In this document: piece after piece, positions 1 to 13,500 of the stretch
How positions within the stretch are numbered: the stretch's first letter is position 1
How the letters are laid out: the number at the start of each line of letters is the position of its first letter
Assembly: GCA_021234155.1 (NCBI GenBank)
Contig: JAJEKV010000538.1
Coordinates: 1 to 64,000 of the forward strand
DNA: 64,000 nucleotides
Direction: 5' to 3'
DNA from: Isoetes taiwanensis
Lineage: Eukaryota > Streptophyta > Lycopodiopsida > Isoetales > Isoetaceae
Program-made: the position numbers and the translations under genes
The notes under the pieces: generated by a model
What the model was told of the DNA's origin: nothing
The model's database searches: none
What the model saw: the letters and a program-made list of their open reading frames with translations, nothing else

Positions 1-1560
1 GGGCTGATTCTGTAGCGTGCCCTTGATAAAAATACAAAACAAGGAGGGGTAGGTTCAAAGAAGGAATAAGGAAGATGCTGAGAAGCGGCAGGTAGAGATA
101 ATGATGCGAAGTCAGCGCCTAAAATAGCGAACTCCCAACCCGGGAGAAAATAGGCATGCGCCGCGCATACATGCAAAACAGCCTGCATGCTCGTCCCCAT
201 TCTAGAATGGCGTCGATGTCTCCGGATATACGATGGGATTCTAGAATGGGACTGCGCATGAAACCAACAAACGCCCGAATACCAAAGGACTCGCCTGAAG
301 AGCTGGGGATCGAGGGCCCGAAGGTCCGCGGGGCGAAGGCTAAAAAAGTAGGAAAGGACAAACAAGAAGAAAGCATAAATTAGTACCAAACCAAGCGGAA
401 AAGCCCCTCCCTGCACAGGGAAACGAATTTAAAGAATAAAGGTGCTGGCACGAGAAGAGGAAAGCGCTGATGAGATATTGATCACGGAATACAACCTAAA
501 TAGCGAATTTCCAGCGAGAATGGGCATGCGCCGCGCCATGCAAAACGCCATAGCAAATTTACATTCACAAGTGGCCGATCGGGCACGCTTCTCATTTCAT
601 CTCACGGCCGAATTTTCTGTAGATAGTGGTAGCACACTTTACACATCTCACGAACTACCATAAAAATAAAAGGGAAAATCCAATTTTGGGCCCCAGCAAA
701 ATAAGGCTAATAGAAGGCTGGGCTGGAGTGTACCTCTTGAGAAAGCTTATCACTTGCGGAGTTAAAACCACTGGGGTTTGAGGAAAAGCCACATAGTGAT
801 AAGCCCAGGCGAGACTGTAAGCGTGAAAGACAAAGCCATCCCCATAAGGCCCACACAAGATGGAAAGAGTCGAAGCGGTCTTAAACTAATAACGTACGCA
901 CGCACATCACCAACAAAGAACAATGAGACAAACAAAACCTCCCCGGAGTGAGAGGCAGGGGCTACAGCAGCGTGCCGCGCGATAAATACAATAACAAAGA
1001 AGGGGGGAGGAGGTGGAAGTTCAAAGAGAATACAGTTCACTGTGAGAGGCCTTGGAGTGAGAGTCGAGGCGGAGAAACACGCTCTAAAATAAGCAACTTC
1101 CAGCAGAGCGAAGAATAAGCGCCGCTGTACATGCAAAACATGCATCTCATCCCATTCTGGGAAGTAAGCGATCGATGTCTCTCGGATCAATGGGATACAA
1201 ATGGAACTTCGCATAAAACAAACGCTTGAAATACCAAAGGACTTCCTTAACAGAAGCTAGGATCGAGGGCCGAAGGTCACGGGATGAAGGCTAAAGGCCG
1301 AGAACGACATGAAAGCGCCCAGGTGTAAACGAGTGGAAACCCTCCACACTTTTGAAGCAGTTCAAAAGAATAAAATCTCTTTGAGAGAAAAGAAGCGCCG
1401 ATGAGAAACCAGCGAAACACACAAATACTTGAACTCTCCCCAGCGAGCGAGCATCGCGCCGCGTACATGCAAAACACATGCTCGTCCCATTCTGGGAATG
1501 GCGATCACCGGATGTGGGATTCTAGATGGGACTGCATCGGCTCAACTCTGGAAAACCAAT
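1..1560. repeat. Degenerate repeat cluster (four diverged copies of a ~100-bp motif)
   Basis: A motif containing a GCGCC(G)-rich box followed by 'catgcaaaaca' and 'cccattct' recurs near 105-210, 463-550, 1070-1165 and 1395-1500. Copies at 105-330 and 1070-1290 also share a downstream part (GGGACT...AAACAAACG...ATACCAAAGGAC...GATCGAGGG). Spacing is irregular, about 350 to 600 bases. No copy holds a long conserved reading frame, and the short frames here differ between copies. A stretch of it ('gttggttttatgcgagtcc', near 1,570) recurs inverted relative to the copy near 255. Probably remains of a mobile element or a local duplication; I do not recognise the family. Confidence 0.5.
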
Positions 1561-1587
1561 CAGGCGCGTTGTTGGTTTTATGCGAGT

Positions 1588-1862
1588 CCTTGTCTGAAAT
1601 CCATACAATTTTAAGAACCCCAATTTTTGGAGAGAAAATTTTCGTGTTTTTATATTCCTATGGAAATATCCTTTTTCGTGGATGTACTTCAATCCTTGCA
1701 TAAGTTGAGAAGCTAGATTGTGAATTGTATCTTGAAAAGTGGTTATCTTTGGATGAGTCAAAAGAGATTGGGATCCATGTATTTTAAAAGACTAGATGCA
1801 TGCATTAATCTTAGTATGCACAGAGTTAAGGGGCATGATATTTGGATGATTAAAAGAAGGCC
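1588..1862 (-). pseudogene. Protein kinase fragment (CMGC/MAK-like), decayed
   Basis: Read on the minus strand, the block contains HPNI, then LASQLMQGLKYIHEKGYFHRN and IK. This matches the order HPNI (before the hinge) and QxLQGLxYxHxxGxFHRDxKPEN (catalytic loop) of serine/threonine kinases, closest in my judgement to the MAK/MHK-type CMGC kinases that carry a YFHRD loop. The catalytic Asp of HRD is Asn here, the hinge region between the two parts is missing, and a TAG stop interrupts the frame. The DFG region is not recognisable. It ends within the repeat cluster at the window start. It is a non-functional fragment; the subfamily assignment is tentative. Confidence 0.6.
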
Positions 1863-1962
1863 AGACAATAATATCTCAAAACCCTTAACGCAGTCAGAGC
1901 TCCTTTCTCCTAGAGATTCAGGGGAGGGGCGAGCACTACATAAGTATTGTAATTTTAGTTAG

Positions 1963-2576
1963 CCAATTATCGGCGTATCCTCATATCACATATTGGACCT
2001 TCCCAAAACCTAACCTTGCCTTTCAATCGATGAAGAAAAATTTGTATCTTATTGTGCTTTTTAAAACCTGTACCTTGCTTCCTCTTTAATTCCCAAAAAT
2101 CTTGCTTTGTGCTCTTTCGATGACCAAACTTGCTCCTTGCTCTGCTTAAAAGCCTTTTTAAGCTTTAACTTATGTGCTTTACAAAATCAAAAATGAAGAA
2201 AATTGATGAACCTTGCTCCTCGTCTAAAACCCTAATGCATCTACGAGCTATTTACAAAAATGCCAAAGGCTTTCCATCTTCAATGTTGGGGGATTGATCT
2301 TGTTCGCTTACCTCCAAATACCCTTTTTATAGCATTGTATGGCATTTTCGCGGAATCCAATGCCTATGTAGGCTTCATGCATTGTTAACATGCAAATAAA
2401 TCTTCAAAGAAAAACAAAAAGAGAGCGTAATGCAAGTTAGTTTTTTGTAACATGCAAAAATGTTGTTGTGGTATTTGAATCTCAATTGATGAAGAATAAT
2501 ATTATTTTCTTGCTGCAAATTCTTTAATGCAGCTGCTTCCTCCTCTATCACTCCGGTTGACATTGATGATCATGAA
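1963..2576. other. Gene-free interval
   Basis: AT-rich sequence with no credible coding region on either strand. I see no RNA gene or recognisable repeat other than the microsatellite that follows. Confidence 0.5.
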
Positions 2577-2637
2577 TAGAGATAGAATAGAATAGAATAG
2601 AATAGAATAGAATAGAATAGAGATAAATAGAATAGAT
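2577..2637. repeat. (AGAAT)n microsatellite
   Basis: About eight consecutive AGAAT units at 2,583-2,622, with slightly degenerate flanks (agata, agataaat). The same pentamer appears inverted (TTCTA) at about 6,987-7,012. Confidence 0.95.
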
Positions 2638-4275
2638 CATGAAGAATTGAGGGTTCATAAAATTTTGGACTCTTCGTTTGGATTTATGTTCAGACTTTGG
2701 CGTTTGAAAGGATATCTCCAAATGATCACATAAAGGGAACTTTTGTAGAGAACGACACGTTCCATAAGTTGTTGAGTTCCACCAATGTTATATAAATAAG
2801 CGGGTCAAATACGGGAGCTCCAGCCCGACAACTCAAACCGCCATTGGGGATGTTCTATACCGTACATACACGACGACCACTTATATTTATATATAGGAAC
2901 TGATTCACGATGCCCCAACATTGCTAGGCATGTTGGGGAACCTATAAGTTGGGTCTGTTATTTCTCGCTTTCTTCGACATTTGTCTTTTTTAGTTCATAA
3001 TTCAAGAAATGGAAATAGAATTATTGAATTGTACACATGCTATGTTCGTGGTAGATATTCTAACATTGCAATCACATATTGTAACATCTAAGTCACATTG
3101 ATGTGTAAAGAATTTACATACTACAAATTGGCCAAATACATTGCCTACTTAACCATTACAAATTCATTGGCTAAGTTAAGCTTAGAAAGGCTGTATTTAC
3201 ATATTACATAACGACAAATTCATTGTCTAAGTTAAATTTAGAAAGACTACGACTCCAAAAAAGCACAAGTCATTTGTCCATTGTTCAAAACATATTTTAA
3301 TAGCAAATTGTGACTTTGAAAAGCCCTTTATCAAATTTAGACAAATTAACGCTAAAATTTCCTTCTTGCCCGAACTTAACAAATTTTATAGATATCTTTT
3401 GTTCCCAAAACAAAAAGAGCCAAAGCTCAAAAAAACATATACTTGATCCATCTTTCAATTAGCACATTTAAATCGGTAAAAGCTTTATTTTGTGCACCGC
3501 TTTTTGTATACTTGATAATCCTCCGATAAAAGCTTTTTGTAATCTATTATGGTCCAATATAACTTGTACATTTGCAAAATCTTTCACTATTCTTTCCATC
3601 AAACTTACAACGTTTTAAGACTTTGAATGTTCGCGATAACCCTTTCCGAACTTTCACATAATTTTTTTGTCCTAAGCGTAATCCATCTTCAATCTAGATA
3701 GTTTTTTCTTGCCTATAGTCCATCTAAATCTATAGAAAAAATAGTAAATAAACAATCAAAAAGAAGTTGGCGACACCGGCAATAAGCACGCAAAGCGGAT
3801 GGTGAAGAAACATGTGGGAAGTTAGATGGACGCTCCCGGGCCAAAGGGGAAACTAGATTGTGAGCCCGAGAGATTGCAAGCCATCTTCATCATAAGAAAA
3901 CTCAAGAGGCGAGACATTGTGGATATCAATGACCTATCCAAAGAAGAAAATAACAGATTTAGGTATGGGTTACACTTAATTTACTAATAGTGTTGTTCAT
4001 TATGAGAAAAGAGATCCACCTTTAACATATATTCTAAGTTAATAGATAGATAGTGGTTTGAACATCATGCCACTACTGCTAAAGATCCAACTGGATATGT
4101 GACCACACACCACCCGCAGTTGGGCCTTACTAACCACCTTACATTGCATCATTTGGGATTTGACCCCAACAGTACCAAGTCTTGGTCACGGGCGGTCTCA
4201 AACTCGAGACCACATTGCTAACGAACTAGTGCATGCGAAGGCATGTTTGAGCAAGAAGATTTGTCTCACCTGATT
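2638..4275. other. AT-rich gene-free interval
   Basis: No reading frame of interest. Two short direct repeats occur at about 3,158-3,192 and 3,210-3,247 ('acaaattcattg.ctaagtta' followed by 'ttagaaag.ct'). The rest shows nothing I can name. Confidence 0.45.
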
Positions 4276-4449
4276 ATTGCCATATTCAACTAAGGCGCAA
4301 ACTTTGTATGTAGGTGAACTAAAAAACCAATACATAGATTTCGGGCCGCAAAAGCTTCGTAGGTGCATTCCTCCTCAAGTTGTTTCTCTTTGCCTCTTTA
4401 TATATATAATACCTAGCTCAATATCATCATATCTTCACTCTGCACCGCT

Positions 4450-4612
4450 TTTGAGGATAGCAGGAATCGGCGACAAAATCAGACTGTTCTTCTCGTGGAT
4501 TTCTCAAGGAAAGCTTTTGGACAGAGTGCCCTGGGACAAGTTATGGGAACAGATTATGGGCAACCGGGACCCCTTTGACTTGCGTAACGTAATATATAGG
4601 CTCTAACGAGGC
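4450..4612 (+). pseudogene. LINE-type reverse transcriptase fragment
   Basis: One frame reads VLLVDFSRKAF and the adjacent frame continues DRVPWDKLWEQI. Joined by a single frameshift, this resembles RT motif A of non-LTR retrotransposons (VDFxKAFDxVxxxxLW). A downstream NVIYRL would fit the 'iikxLY' helix that usually follows. Only this short segment is recognisable; motif B and the catalytic YxDD are not found nearby. It is a relic. Confidence 0.5.
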
Positions 4613-5176
4613 ATGCTCGTGTCGTATCACATCAAGCCAACAACCCGTAATTTAGTATTGAGTGCCGCTTGCCCTCTTACCCCACACTTTTGGCCATACA
4701 TTGCATTTCAGCTAGAAGATTGGATTGGTTCTCACGGAGTAATTTGCGCCCATCTCATGCATCACACAACTCGCAACTCATATATGCCGACGCACTGTAG
4801 GTTAAGCACGCTGCGACGGGTACCTTTCAGGACCTTAACGCATCGCACTCCATACCGCATTGTATGTACCGCTACTATATCATGCATTTTTTTGACAAAT
4901 TTGAGCATCGCGAATCCGGACGCCAAGACCGTAAGCCTAGAACACGACCGCACTGCATCATCGCATGTATTAGGTGTTGGGGCAATAATTTTGTTCCTTT
5001 TTACCTTTTTTCGCCTAGACCATGGTCGACGTTGGCGGCTTTTATGGAACGCCGATCTTGATCTCAAACTCGTTAAAACTATCTTAGATCCATCCGTGGC
5101 TGTGGGATCACATCTCGCCAAAGAGTTTGAAGGGGCGCACCAATCTAGGATTCTAGAGCTCAAGACAGCCGCTTGA
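4613..5176 (+). CDS. Open frame of 187 codons, unrecognised
   Basis: An ATG-initiated frame of 187 codons that starts four bases after the preceding frame stops. It has no domain I recognise. It contains a short hydrophobic stretch near residues 122-134 (GVGAIILFLFTFF) and is rich in basic residues. It lies directly downstream of a LINE RT fragment, so it may be read-through of a decayed element or chance. Nothing seen supports expression. Confidence 0.2.
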   Translation: MLVSYHIKPTTRNLVLSAACPLTPHFWPYIAFQLEDWIGSHGVICAHLMHHTTRNSYMPTHCRLSTLRRVPFRTLTHRTPYRIVCTATISCIFLTNLSIANPDAKTVSLEHDRTASSHVLGVGAIILFLFTFFRLDHGRRWRLLWNADLDLKLVKTILDPSVAVGSHLAKEFEGAHQSRILELKTAA

Positions 5177-5179
5177 TAA

Positions 5180-5800
5180 GCAAGAGAGCATTTTCATTGT
5201 CGTGGAGGAGCATTTAGGAGCAGATCCTCATTTTGGGTCCTTACCATTGCCATCTCTGGCTATATTTACTTTTTATGTTTTAAAACAATCAGAAGTTGGA
5301 GCAAATATTCATTTCCATTTTCATATTCGTATTTTGACTAATCTTACACATTAACCTCTTATGTGTGATCAATTAATGGAATGCACGAAGTTTGTGCTCA
5401 CCGATACAAGATTAAACTCAAATCCATAGGTATTGTTTCCTATTTTTTATTAGATGCTATTCCTTTCAATTGATTCATGATTACATAAATTTTGTATTGT
5501 GCTTCAAAAGACTTAAGGAGCGCAAATATTTGAAAAAATGGGCATAAACAACAGCCATGGATAGATTGCGTAACAAAAACTTGGTAAGAATCAACATTAA
5601 TTTCTAGTTTTAGGCTCTCCAAGTAGAAAGGGAGTGATCAAGTCTTCATGTAATTCAAGGAGGTGATATGTTTTATATATTTGGCCCTTCTAAAATCTGA
5701 ATTTTTGAAAGAACGCTTTCCAATAAATGTTCATGTTGAAAACAGCTTTTTTTTCCCTATTTGTTATCTCCATATTTGCACTCGCTGTAAAACCTTTCGG
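5180..5800. other. Gene-free interval
   Basis: AT-rich sequence with no supported feature. Confidence 0.4.
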
Positions 5801-6980
5801 CCTATACACTAGAGGATATGCAACGCCACCGGATGTTTTGACACTTTTTGCCATTCACCGCATGCGAAGTTAACTTGGCCAAAACTAGGGTGCTGCTAGT
5901 TTCATCATCCCGTCAGTAAAGGCTCCCTCGACTTACCGGGGACAAGATTCACCTCCAAGCACTTGGGGATCGGGTTCCTCTCGCTACCACCCACCGGGCC
6001 GCAAAACCATCAGCTGCGTGTCACCACAGTTTGAAAGCACTATATGCCAATCAACACCCACAAGGTGAAGAGTTGTATGCCCGGGGCCACCAACACACTT
6101 ATTTAGGCCTTGGTCGAGCCGGTCCTCTTGTAGGGCGTATATGGGGCCCGGGGATATCCCTCAACACCGAATGACCGAAAGTGTGTGCAGTAAAGCCTTC
6201 TTGGTACGGAGCCCCTTGGGTGAAGTCCACGCTCCATACCGCATCCTACTCTAGGAGACAGTTTTCTACCCCTTCAACGGGCTGCATTGAACGCTTATAT
6301 CATTTACTTCCGTAAGGTGGTCGCTATGGGTGATACACGCCATTAACCTTACTTTGGCCATGGCGATGGGTCCCTAATGCCTGAAAAGCCTCATTGAAGG
6401 ACAAGCAAGTTTGGTTCTCACCGGGTGTACAGCAAACAGATGCATACAGTACGGACAAAGAAAGATCACAAGGCACTTGGGCCGTAATCTAGATGCTACT
6501 TCCTCTTCACAAGCTCTGGGATGGATGCCGACACACGTTAAAAGCGGCACACTATCGCAAACAAGTCAATCCTAGGCTCACAAGGCCCACACCGGCACTT
6601 GTACACCCATTTTCCCATGAAGAAGCGCAAAACTTATAGCTTCCATTCGCGACGGGCGCGACATCGTCCGCCAAGATTGGGACGGGACGTTGGGCTCGGG
6701 GAAGCACGGGAGAAAAAAGGCTTTGCCCTCGGTTGCCACCGATGCCATTGAGGATGAATGTCATGCCCTCCGTGACCTTTAACGCTTGCACATATCCGAG
6801 CCAGATATTCATTACTAGTGCCCGGTTGACCATTGTATGCGCTATTGAATACGGTTTGCCGATTTGTTGGGATCATACCTCTGAGGTTATATTAAAACCT
6901 TCGTATGGGGTTTTAACTCGGTTTTAATATGCTTGGTGCTCTTTCCGCTTTGGGTCCCATAGGCCATTGGCTCCACGGAC
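5800..6980. other. GC-richer block of unknown origin
   Basis: This interval is clearly richer in G+C than both flanks and rich in CCGG and CGG. Its boundaries with AT-rich DNA are fairly sharp. Short open frames occur on the minus strand (6,552-6,876), but I recognise no protein family. It may be a decayed transposon internal region. No terminal repeats were found by eye. Confidence 0.3.
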
Positions 6981-6984
6981 GATA

Positions 6985-7013
6985 AAAAATCTATTCTATT
7001 CTATTCTATTCTT
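6985..7013. repeat. (TTCTA)n microsatellite
   Basis: Four to five TTCTA units. The repeat is the reverse complement of the AGAAT array at 2.58 kb. Confidence 0.9.
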
Positions 7014-7019
7014 ATTAAG

Positions 7020-9170
7020 AAATAAAAAATTACTTGAGAGTAAAACTCTAGTCCTCACAAAGATGACAACATATCAAGCCCGATATAATGGAAAGACAAA
7101 TTTTATCTCGACATAATAGCTTGGTTTTGTGGAGACAACAAATAGACAAAGCTCTGACATCAAAAAAATAAATGAACATTGCTTATCGACTTACCCAAAG
7201 ACAACCACATTGTCCCCTGCTCCATTTGCTATGCCTTTGATTGGCATCTAATTTACCTGTGACAACTTTGAAGGTTTCATATGATTTAGCATTTTCTTTT
7301 TCTTATGGGGTACAATTGCCGGCAATATAACCCCCATGCAACCCATTCAAAACTTTGTATCCTTGAATTATGCAAATTTATAAAGTACATGACAAACCAT
7401 CCATTTGAAAGTTGTTGATAAAACTAATAGTAAGATAGGTACTTGCTATCCATAGTAGATCCTTAGCTTACTCTCATTTGTTGCAATACATTATATATCG
7501 TGAAAGCAACCATGGCCTCGTGGCATTTTTGATCTCTCCAAATGACATGGCTACATCAAATCAAGGTACTTTAAATAATCCATGTAGCCATGATCCTTGC
7601 GTTTTCAAGAGAGAAAAAGTTAATAGAACATTCTTAACGGCAAGTTGGGAAGATAATGGAGCACCTCCGGACTGCGGATACCTCGAGAGGCAAGGCTAGC
7701 GTAAGCCATGGTTGCCTTGGAGTGAAAGCCCTGTGGTTTTTCAAGAAAGCTAAACCTCTTTTTATATCATTTCTTTGATCCGTCGGCCCTTCTTATTCGA
7801 GCAATGGTAAAAACCCTAAGCTTTGTATCCATAAAAGAAAGCTTACATAGAACTTCAACACCGGAGTACCCATCTTCAGCACGCCCTCTTATTAGATTTG
7901 TTAGAACCGCATTTAGCTCCGCAAAATATACACGATCACCGAACTGCAATAATCCATGAATAAGATCTCATGACTACAGAAATGAAGCTTTGGCGATGAA
8001 GCTGGAAGGTATGTCGAACAAAAACTCGGGATTGAGAAAAGGCAGAAAAACAAATCAATCTAGACCGTTTGACTTTTAGGTTAAATCTGGACCGCCCAAT
8101 TTAAGGCGCAATGCATTACATACTTACACTAAAACTTTATAATATATAAGAATATTTGGAAGGTTCCAAGAATATCCCTCTAAAACCTTCCAAAATATAC
8201 CAGAAACATTCTTCTAGAACCTTTTGGACCGGTGCCCTTAGCTAGTATATAATGGCCTTCAAAGATGGTGTTCGACTTTCCAGCTCAATGCTAGTTGTGA
8301 GACTTTCTAGCATCATGTTCTCTTGCAATACCAAGGTACAAGAAAACTAAAATATGGAACTCAAAATACTCGAGAAGAAGAATGAAGAATATATATAGAA
8401 CACAAGAATATGTACATATCCACAAGCGCACAAGAGAACAAGGGAAGGATGTTTCACAACTAGTATTGAACTGGAATAGTCTTGCTATCCTAGACCATCT
8501 CTATTTAGTGCGACTGCATGAACTCCAAATCGCCACTTAGCACAATCGCATGCATGCCATTTGGCATACCTATAAGAGGCCACTTAGCATAAATGCAACA
8601 ATGACATTGGAAGCATTCAAGAAAGCCACTATAAAAAACAATCATAAGAGTAGCACATTGAAAAAGTGCTAAGCATTGCAATTAAAAGGTCATAGTTTGA
8701 GGCCTACTTTTGACAACATGTGTGACAAATATATCTCTTTATATAAGCACCCCTTGTTCCAAAGATTTTGAGGTGTCGCCGTGTGAGCCGTCCAGATCTG
8801 AGATAGACGGTCCAGGCGACGACACAAAGTATTGGAACATGATGAGGTGGCAGTAATATTTGGTTTAGGAGATCTTAACCGTTAGATCAAAAGGTGAGCA
8901 TAAATCCTAGCCATTAATTTTTTAATATTAAATTTATTTTTTTCTAAAGGAGGTGAGGTGGCACCCTCATTAATAAAAAAAGTAGTGAAGTGTCAAGGCA
9001 TTTATGAGTGGACATTCTAGGAAGCTTTCCTTTGCTTAATCGCTTCAAAGGCACGAGTTTGCAAAGAGAGGGGTCGGATGAAGGTGGGGCCCACGCCGTT
9101 GGATTGCTCTCGTCGAGAGCTTTCCAATGAGTGGTGCTTTGGCACTATTTTCTCGCAGTTGCGGCCAACA
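7020..9170. other. Gene-free interval with decayed repeat sequence
   Basis: No convincing gene. Around 8,770-8,830 there is a segment with 'gagccgtccagatctgagatagacggtc', a short imperfect inverted repeat. Its 'gagccgtc.gatct' wording recurs at 51.0-51.2 kb, which suggests a dispersed repeat family. Confidence 0.35.
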
Positions 9171-9173
9171 TGA

Positions 9174-10490
9174 TCAAATACTAAGAATCTTTTGGGAATC
9201 TTTGAGTTCTAAGGAATTAATGGTAAGTTGAGAGAATCTAGGAGAATCTTTATAGGATCTTAGAGAATCCAGAGGAATCTCATGAGAATCTATGGGAATC
9301 TCAAGAGAGCATCTTTGAGAATGGAAGGGAATCTTGATAAAATCTATAAGACCCTGGAGGAAACTTGAAGGAATCTTGGGATCTAGGGGAATCTTCATAG
9401 AATCTATGGGAACTAGAGGAATCTAGGGGAATATATACCTAAAAAAAAAAATCTTTTGAGAATTTAAAGTAATCTTGATGGAATCTTGGAGAATCTAGAA
9501 GAATCTAGGAGAATCGCCATAGAATGTTGGAGAATCTAGAGGAATCTTGGGGTATCTTAATAAAATCTAGGGATGTAGAATCTTAAGAAACTAGGGAATC
9601 TTTGTAGAACTTTAAGAATTTTAGAGAATCTTTAGGAATCTAGGAGAAACTAAGAGAATCTTAATAGAATCTTTGGGAATCTAGGAGAATCTTTCTCGAA
9701 ATTTTTTGAGAATCTAGGGGGAATCTTGATGGAATCTTAGGAAATGTAAAGAATCTTCATAGATTCTTAGAGAACCTAGAGGAATCATAGGATAATCTTT
9801 GGGAATCTAGGGAATCTTAGGGAGTCTTAAGAGAATCCATGGAAATTGTCATAAAATCTTTTAAGAATCTATGGGAATTTAGATAGAAACTTTGAGAATC
9901 TAAGGGAATCTTAATAAAATCTAGGGAATCTCCATATAATCTTAAGAATCTAGGGGAATCTTTTGTAGATTCTTAAGGAATCTAGGGGAAATCTAAGGGT
10001 ATCTACAAGAATCTTGGTGCAATTTTGGAAAATGTAGGGATTCTTCATAGGATCTTTAGAGAATCTACATGGATCTCAAGAGAATCTTAGGGATTCTATC
10101 AAGTCTTTATAGAATCTTGGGAAATCTAAGAGAATCTACATGGTTCAATAGAGAATCTTTGAGAATGTAATGGAATCTAGGGGATCTTCCTAATATTTAT
10201 GAGAATCTAATGGAATCTTATAGAATCTAAGAGAATCTTCATAGAATCTTAGGGAATGTAGCGAATCTTCATAGAATCTTTGGGGAACCTAGAGGAATCA
10301 TGGGATAATCTTTGAAATCTTAAAGAATCTTAAGAGAATCTATGGAAATATAGGAGAATCTAAGGAAATTGTCATAAAAAATCCTTTGGCAATTTAGATA
10401 GAATCATGGAGAATCTAAGGGAATCTTAATAAAATCTAGGGTTAGTCTAAGGGAATCTCAAGAGAATCTATAGTAACTTCAAGGGGTGTT
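9174..10490. repeat. GAATCT minisatellite array
   Basis: About 1.3 kb made almost entirely of degenerate units around GAATCT, separated by roughly 6 to 12 bases (for example 'gagaatctaggggaatctt'). Unit length and sequence drift throughout, so this is an old array. A second array in the same orientation lies at 17,775-18,285. Together they flank the block from 10.5 to 17.7 kb. The frame reading on the minus strand here is low-complexity and not a gene. Confidence 0.9.
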
Positions 10491-10599
10491 TTTTTTTTAA
10501 GGTACTCAACTTTTTATGTGGGCGACGCCAGGCCGGCCTGCGTCGGACCCGGCCAAGTGAAATTTTTTCGCCATTATAGCACTTCACCCGCCATTTCCT

Positions 10600-13500
10600 C
10601 CCGGGCGCCAAACCGCTGGTTTTCCATCCAAGCCCGTGAAATTGCCACTTCAAAGAATCCGTATGGTTGTTGATCCATGCCGCCGGGTGCGAGGTGATGA
10701 CGCCATGTTCGCAAGCAATTTGAAAGTAAATTTGGCGGTTTTGAAGTTCTTGAGTATAAATACCATGAATTTTTTGTTGCTAGATTTCTCCAATTCGCCT
10801 ATGGCGGAATGGAGAGAAGCTTTCGCATCCGTGTGCAAGAATCAAGTTAATTTTGATGTTGCAAAACCGCTATCTAGCCTCAAGTTTTTCAGAGTCGACC
10901 GAAAATTTTTGGCGGTTGTTCCCCAATTGCCGATGCAATTTGTCGAATCCGCAAGTGCAGATTCAAGAACGTGAGCCAACAAGTTTCAGCCGAATGCAAG
11001 TGTTTAATTTGTGCTAGATATTTACCATGGTAATTGAGGATCATGATGCATTTCATTTTCATGTATGCCGAAATGCATATTAATCTATGAGTTTGCTTTG
11101 AACTCAAAGAAGTCGGACAAGATCGCTACATATGGCTACATCAATTCCTATAGATTCGTAATTTTTGAACTTACATATTTGTTGTTGATTTCTTTCCTTA
11201 TTTGTTGATGTTTGCTTTAATTCTAGAAAGTGTTTACTGTCACAATCCCGAACCTTATGGAGACAATGAAGAGTCTCCAAGATTTCATGAAGATTTGCAA
11301 CCTTCTTACCATGAAGGTGATTTCCAAGAGTCTCAAGGGTGGGCCAACAGGAACTCAAGATGTCCAAAGTGAAGAAGGTGTGCAACCTTCTTTAAGTCTA
11401 TTTCAAGGAATTGATTCCTTGAATTTACTTTGAACTTTTCTTTTGCTAATCTTTGTTGTCTTTCTTGTTATGAAGGGTGTCACCAAGATAATACACAAGG
11501 AACCCAATGTCATGATCAACCTCATTTTCAAGGTAAGCAAGGTTTGCATGATTTGAAGGTTTCTTTGACTTTTTCACTTCGCATTCTTTTTTCTAGCAGA
11601 TTGTCATGCTTTTTTAGAATGTATAGAGCCGAAGTTAAGGAGAAAAAAGAGAGAGCTTAAGAGGGAAAGGAAATTGCAGATGAAGAAGCATTGCTCCAAG
11701 GTGATCTAAGCACATGGAAGAAGAGAATGCTATCAAAAAAGGTTGCATGGAAGGTGAAAAGGTTCTTGGTAATGCAAGTTGTAGGGATAGGAAAGAGATA
11801 ATTAAGTCCCGCCGAAGTGGCTACCCGAACTTGTTGTTCCTAACTCCAAGGATGAATCAGAATGAAGAAAAATTGTGGAGAATTTAAAGAACTCTTTTGC
11901 GTGATCATAAGAATGAGAAGAAAACAGATATTAAGAGGGCAAGAATTGCTGCCATGGTTTATGCTGTCAATACCAATATTAACAAATCGAGTTCTCCGAA
12001 CTCTATGCATGAACGTAAAGATTGTCACAATCACAGAAGAAGAAGAGTAGATGCCGAACTTGGTGAGGGTCCATGGTCCATGTTCAAAAATAAGATTAGA
12101 TGTGACAAACTCTCTTATGATGAGAGAAAACTAGTGGTAGATTTTTGGAGACACAATACAAGAGTTTCCCCATGTAAGAAACATGTCATCAAGATAAAAG
12201 CAACTGAAAGAAGATATTGCATGCACTACACTTTCTTGAAGAGACATTGTAATTTTAAAGCAATTTGTTTTCAAATTGTTAAGGTTTAAGATTTTCAACT
12301 TAAGGTTGTTGATATGTTGTTGTCGCTTTACGCAACAAGTTTTCTTCCAACGATTTGAAAGGCAATATCCATACTTTCAAATATCATTTACAACATTCCA
12401 TGCTCTAAAGCCTCCATATGGGAAGGTAAAAGATAGAGAGACTTGCCAGATCTACCATTTGAGAGTTGACTTTGTGAGACAGCCATAAACAAAGTAAGAT
12501 TAGATCAGACCTCCATGGTCCAAATTGCACATGCAATTGTGATGTATGTGGTATAGGACCAACTCGCAATGCATCTAAAGCTACATATGCTTCAACCTCC
12601 TGAGCTTTGGAGATCTTTGGTATGTCCTAAGGATGAATAAGAGTGGCATCAACATAATTGTTCACGCTTAAATGCAAGGCTTGTGGAAAAACAAAGTGCC
12701 AACTTGTCCAAAAGAAAAAGATTACAAGTTGAACCATCAAGTAGATTGGAAGACATTTGATAAGGTAATTCAAATTGTTATTCTTAAATGAGATATTCTT
12801 TTTCAGCTCAAACTCTTCTTTTGAACATAACAAAGTTTATGAGGAGGACAAGGTAACATTCTTTCTAATGATAAAATAATGTTAATAGAGTTTGGTATTG
12901 CCAATTGCCATTCTTATAGCAATAGTTAAAATGGGACAGAGCATAGTTGAAGAGCATCTTAATAAGGTTGCTGAGAAGGAAAAACTTGTTAAGAAGAAAG
13001 GAGTTGGCCGAGAAGACCGCAGGAAAAACAAAGGCTGGTCGAAGAAAGGTGGTGTCGGGGCAAGACCGCCGGCCGGAGAAATCGTGACGTAAGAAAGGTG
13101 GTGGCCGTAAGATCGTTGATGAGAATTCAGGTCAGAAAGAAGATCCAAGGCTAAGAAGAAGGTATTACAAGTAACTTGAAATGTTAAATCCAAAAAGGTG
13201 GTAATCGATATATGTTTTGCTTCTTTTGTAGGAAGCTTCCAAACCTGTCAACAAACTTGTTTACAAGACTACTTACCACACCAGTAGAGTGAGTTGTTCC
13301 ATTTTGCTGATACCTTCCTCATTCCATTCATCCCTCATAATTATGAAGCTAGATGGCAAGCAAAAACAGTTTAGGAGTGTTTGAGTGCTTTTTCCAAAGG
13401 ACACTATAGTTTCAAGTGATTGACTTTTGCAGAGAACTACACCTTCAAAATCCAACAAGAAATACAAAGCTTGCATTGAGGAATGACCAATGCACCATTT

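Noticed and set aside
5800-6980. Organelle DNA insertion
   Set aside because: GC-richer than its surroundings, but I recognise no plastid or mitochondrial gene, tRNA or rRNA in it.
9174-9398. A 74-codon frame in the GAATCT array
   Set aside because: It is translation of a degenerate minisatellite with low-complexity Ile/Pro/Ser content.
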